Part shown: one piece after another, positions 6,123-7,610 of the stretch | Numbering within the stretch: the first letter of the stretch is position 1 | How the letters are laid out: the number at the start of each line of letters is the position of its first letter | Made by a program: the position numbers and the translations under genes | Assembly: GCA_028290325.1 (NCBI GenBank) | Contig: JAQGJY010000093.1 | Coordinates: 1 to 7,610, forward strand | Direction: 5' to 3' | Source of the DNA: Tardiphaga sp. | GTDB taxonomy: Bacteria > Pseudomonadota > Alphaproteobacteria > Rhizobiales > Xanthobacteraceae | DNA length: 7,610 nt | Notes under the pieces: generated by a model | Database searches by the model: none | What the model saw: only the letters and a program-made list of their open reading frames with translations | Told to the model about the DNA's origin: nothing

Positions 6123-6890
6123 CTACCCGAGCGTCGTTGCCAGCGCTCCAGCAAACACATCATCGGTTCGATCGAGGCGCAGCGGCGTCACTGAAATGCA
6201 GAGCGCGCCGAGCGCGTGCAAATCGGTCCCCTCCGCCGGCGGATCGATGATCGCCGCGCGTTCGAAGCCAATCCAGAAATACGGATTGCCGCGTCCGTCG
6301 CGACGTTCATCGACGCGCAGAAAACCCTGATTGCGCTTGCCCTGTCGCGTCACCAGAACGCCGGCGACATCATCCGGCGCGCAAGCGGGGAAATTGATGT
6401 TCACGACAGTGTTCTTTGGCACGCCGGCGGCGATCGCCTTTTTCAGGATCGACGGACCGAACTTCACCGCCGTATCCCAATGCGGATTGTCGCGGCTGTC
6501 GATGCCGAATTCCTGCGACAACGCGAACGAGGGAAAGCCAAGGATGGTGCCTTCGAGCGCGCCCGCGATGGTGCCGGAATAGACGACATCCTCCGCGACG
6601 TTGCGGCCCTTGTTGACGCCGGACAGAACGACATCGGGTTGCTTGTCTTTCAGAATGTGGCGCGCGCCCATGATGACGCAATCGGTCGGCGTGCCACGCA
6701 CGGCAAAGTGCCGCGGCCCGACTTCACGCAGCCGCAACGGATCGTTCAGCGACAACGAATGCGAGACGCCGGACTGATCGAGTTCGGGCGCCACGACCCA
6801 GACGTCGTCGGACAGGCCCTTCGCGATCTCCTCCAGAACCTTCAAGCCGGGCGCGTGAATACCGTCGTCATTGGTACAGAGAATTCGCAT
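6123..6890 (-). CDS. surE: 5'/3'-nucleotidase (survival protein) SurE
   Basis: SurE is a cytoplasmic, divalent-metal-dependent phosphatase that removes phosphate from nucleoside 5'- and 3'-monophosphates; some members also act on short polyphosphate. At 255 residues it has normal family length. The family opening MRILCTNDDGIHAPG is intact, with metal ligands D8 and D9, then S40 in DQSGVSHS and N93 in SGVNKGRN. GTPTDCV (67-73 region) and YSGTIAGALEG (104-114) are also conserved. The ATG at 6890 is only 3 bases after the serS stop. The purine run AAAAGGG within the end of serS, about 10 bases upstream, is the likely ribosome site, which implies co-transcription and perhaps translational coupling with serS. 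Its 3' end meets the response regulator gene head on. Confidence 0.96.
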   Translation of the reverse strand: MRILCTNDDGIHAPGLKVLEEIAKGLSDDVWVVAPELDQSGVSHSLSLNDPLRLREVGPRHFAVRGTPTDCVIMGARHILKDKQPDVVLSGVNKGRNVAEDVVYSGTIAGALEGTILGFPSFALSQEFGIDSRDNPHWDTAVKFGPSILKKAIAAGVPKNTVVNINFPACAPDDVAGVLVTRQGKRNQGFLRVDERRDGRGNPYFWIGFERAAIIDPPAEGTDLHALGALCISVTPLRLDRTDDVFAGALATTLG

Positions 6891-6893
6891 GGC

Positions 6894-7610
6894 TTAAACG
6901 CCCTTTTCGATTTTCGTCAGGCCGCCCATATAAGGCCGCAGCACATCCGGCACGGAAATCGAGCCGTCGGCCTCCTGATAATTTTCCATCACGGCGATCA
7001 GCGCGCGACCAACCGCCGTGCCCGAGCCGTTCAGCGTATGCACGAACCGCGGCTTGCCGTCCGGCCCGCGCGCGCGCGCATCCATGCGCCGCGCCTGAAA
7101 GTCGCCGCACACCGAGCAAGATGAAATCTCGCGATAGGCGCCGCCGTCGCCTTGTCCGGGCATCCAGACTTCGATGTCGTAGGTTTTCTGCGACGCGAAG
7201 CCCATGTCGCCGGTGCACAGCGTCATCACGCGATAATGCAGATCGAGTTTTTTCAGCACTTCCTCGGCGCAGGACAGCATGCGCTCGTGCTCGGCTTGCG
7301 ATTGTTCGGGTGTCGTGATCGAGACCAGTTCGACTTTCGTGAACTGGTGCTGGCGGAGCATGCCGCGCGTGTCGCGGCCGGCTGCGCCCGCCTCGGCGCG
7401 AAAGCACGGCGTCAGCGCCGTCATTCGCAGCGGCAGGTCATTTTCGTCGAGGATGGATTCGCGAACGAGATTTGTCAGGGGCGCTTCAGCGGTGGGGATG
7501 AGCCAGAGCTCCGTGCCTGCGCGAAATTGATCGTCTTCAAACTTCGGCAGCTGCGCGGTGCCAAACATCGCCTCGTCGCGCACGAGCAACGGCGGATTCA
7601 CTTCGGTATA
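6894..7610 (-). CDS. serS: Seryl-tRNA synthetase, C-terminal part (5' end cut by window edge)
   Basis: This is the catalytic half of the cytoplasmic class II enzyme that joins serine to tRNA(Ser), and to tRNA(Sec) where present. The frame is open from the right edge to the TAA at 6894, giving 238 of an expected 425-430 or so residues; the tRNA-binding coiled coil and true start lie outside. Numbering from the fragment start, YTEVNPPLLV (1-10) belongs to motif 1, followed by the serine-pocket TAEAPLTNL (40-48), motif 2 with FRAE (70-73) and GRDTRG (78-83), EISSCSVCGDFQARR (161-175), and motif 3 NGSGTAVGRALIA (194-206). A GTG at 7601 is an internal Val codon within motif 1, not a start. The stop is 3 bases before surE. 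Confidence 0.96.
   Translation of the reverse strand, partial: YTEVNPPLLVRDEAMFGTAQLPKFEDDQFRAGTELWLIPTAEAPLTNLVRESILDENDLPLRMTALTPCFRAEAGAAGRDTRGMLRQHQFTKVELVSITTPEQSQAEHERMLSCAEEVLKKLDLHYRVMTLCTGDMGFASQKTYDIEVWMPGQGDGGAYREISSCSVCGDFQARRMDARARGPDGKPRFVHTLNGSGTAVGRALIAVMENYQEADGSISVPDVLRPYMGGLTKIEKGV

Noticed and set aside
6117..6129. Small hairpin CGGGT-TCT-ACCCG at the response regulator/surE convergent junction
   Set aside because: A 5-bp stem with a 3-base loop and no T-run is common by chance in this composition and overlaps the surE stop codon.
6216..7124. Plus-strand open frame of 302 codons antisense to surE and serS
   Set aside because: It spans two well-supported genes on the other strand, crosses their junction and has no recognisable motif.

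Overview
The window comes from a GC-rich alphaproteobacterium. Protein style and gene content (SecD beginning MLYFTRWKAL, YajC-SecD, a DUF815 ATPase, SurE, Pcm, a LytM/LysM lipoprotein and a PFxFATGY receiver) point to the Bradyrhizobium/Rhodopseudomonas/Nitrobacter/Afipia group (Nitrobacteraceae). This placement is by recognition, not by a search. The DNA looks like ordinary chromosomal core: composition is even, and I see no insertion sequence, integrase, tRNA, rRNA, CRISPR array or phage gene.

Layout by increasing coordinate: secD (minus, runs off the left edge), yajC (minus), a DUF815-type AAA+ ATPase gene (plus), an NlpD-like LysM plus degenerate-M23 lipoprotein gene (minus), pcm (minus), a single-domain response regulator gene (plus), surE (minus), and the 3' half of serS (minus, runs off the right edge). 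In the minus-strand direction of transcription the order is serS, surE, [regulator on the other strand], pcm, nlpD-like, [ATPase on the other strand], yajC, secD. Gene-free stretches are all shorter than 300 bases. They hold predicted promoters, a tandem 13-bp repeat and several hairpins.

Three functional themes are present. YajC and SecD are membrane accessory subunits of the Sec translocon. The serS-surE pair and the pcm-nlpD pair form the left arm of the cluster known in Escherichia coli as surE-pcm-nlpD-rpoS: nucleotide phosphatase, protein repair methyltransferase and cell-division lipoprotein. Two plus-strand genes, the ATPase and the receiver protein, sit between these blocks and split the minus-strand transcription into separate units.

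I find no evidence of an undescribed multi-gene system. The observations most worth following are: (1) the M23 domain has lost three of its usual zinc-site residues, which suggests an amidase-activating LytM factor and not an enzyme; (2) the receiver carries an exact PFxFATGY motif linked to HWE-kinase signalling and splits surE from pcm; (3) a hairpin followed by a run of six T lies between yajC and secD and could attenuate secD expression; (4) a perfect 11-bp stem lies between two convergent genes; (5) a tandem repeat with TTAACC half-sites and a start-proximal hairpin lie upstream of the nlpD-like gene.
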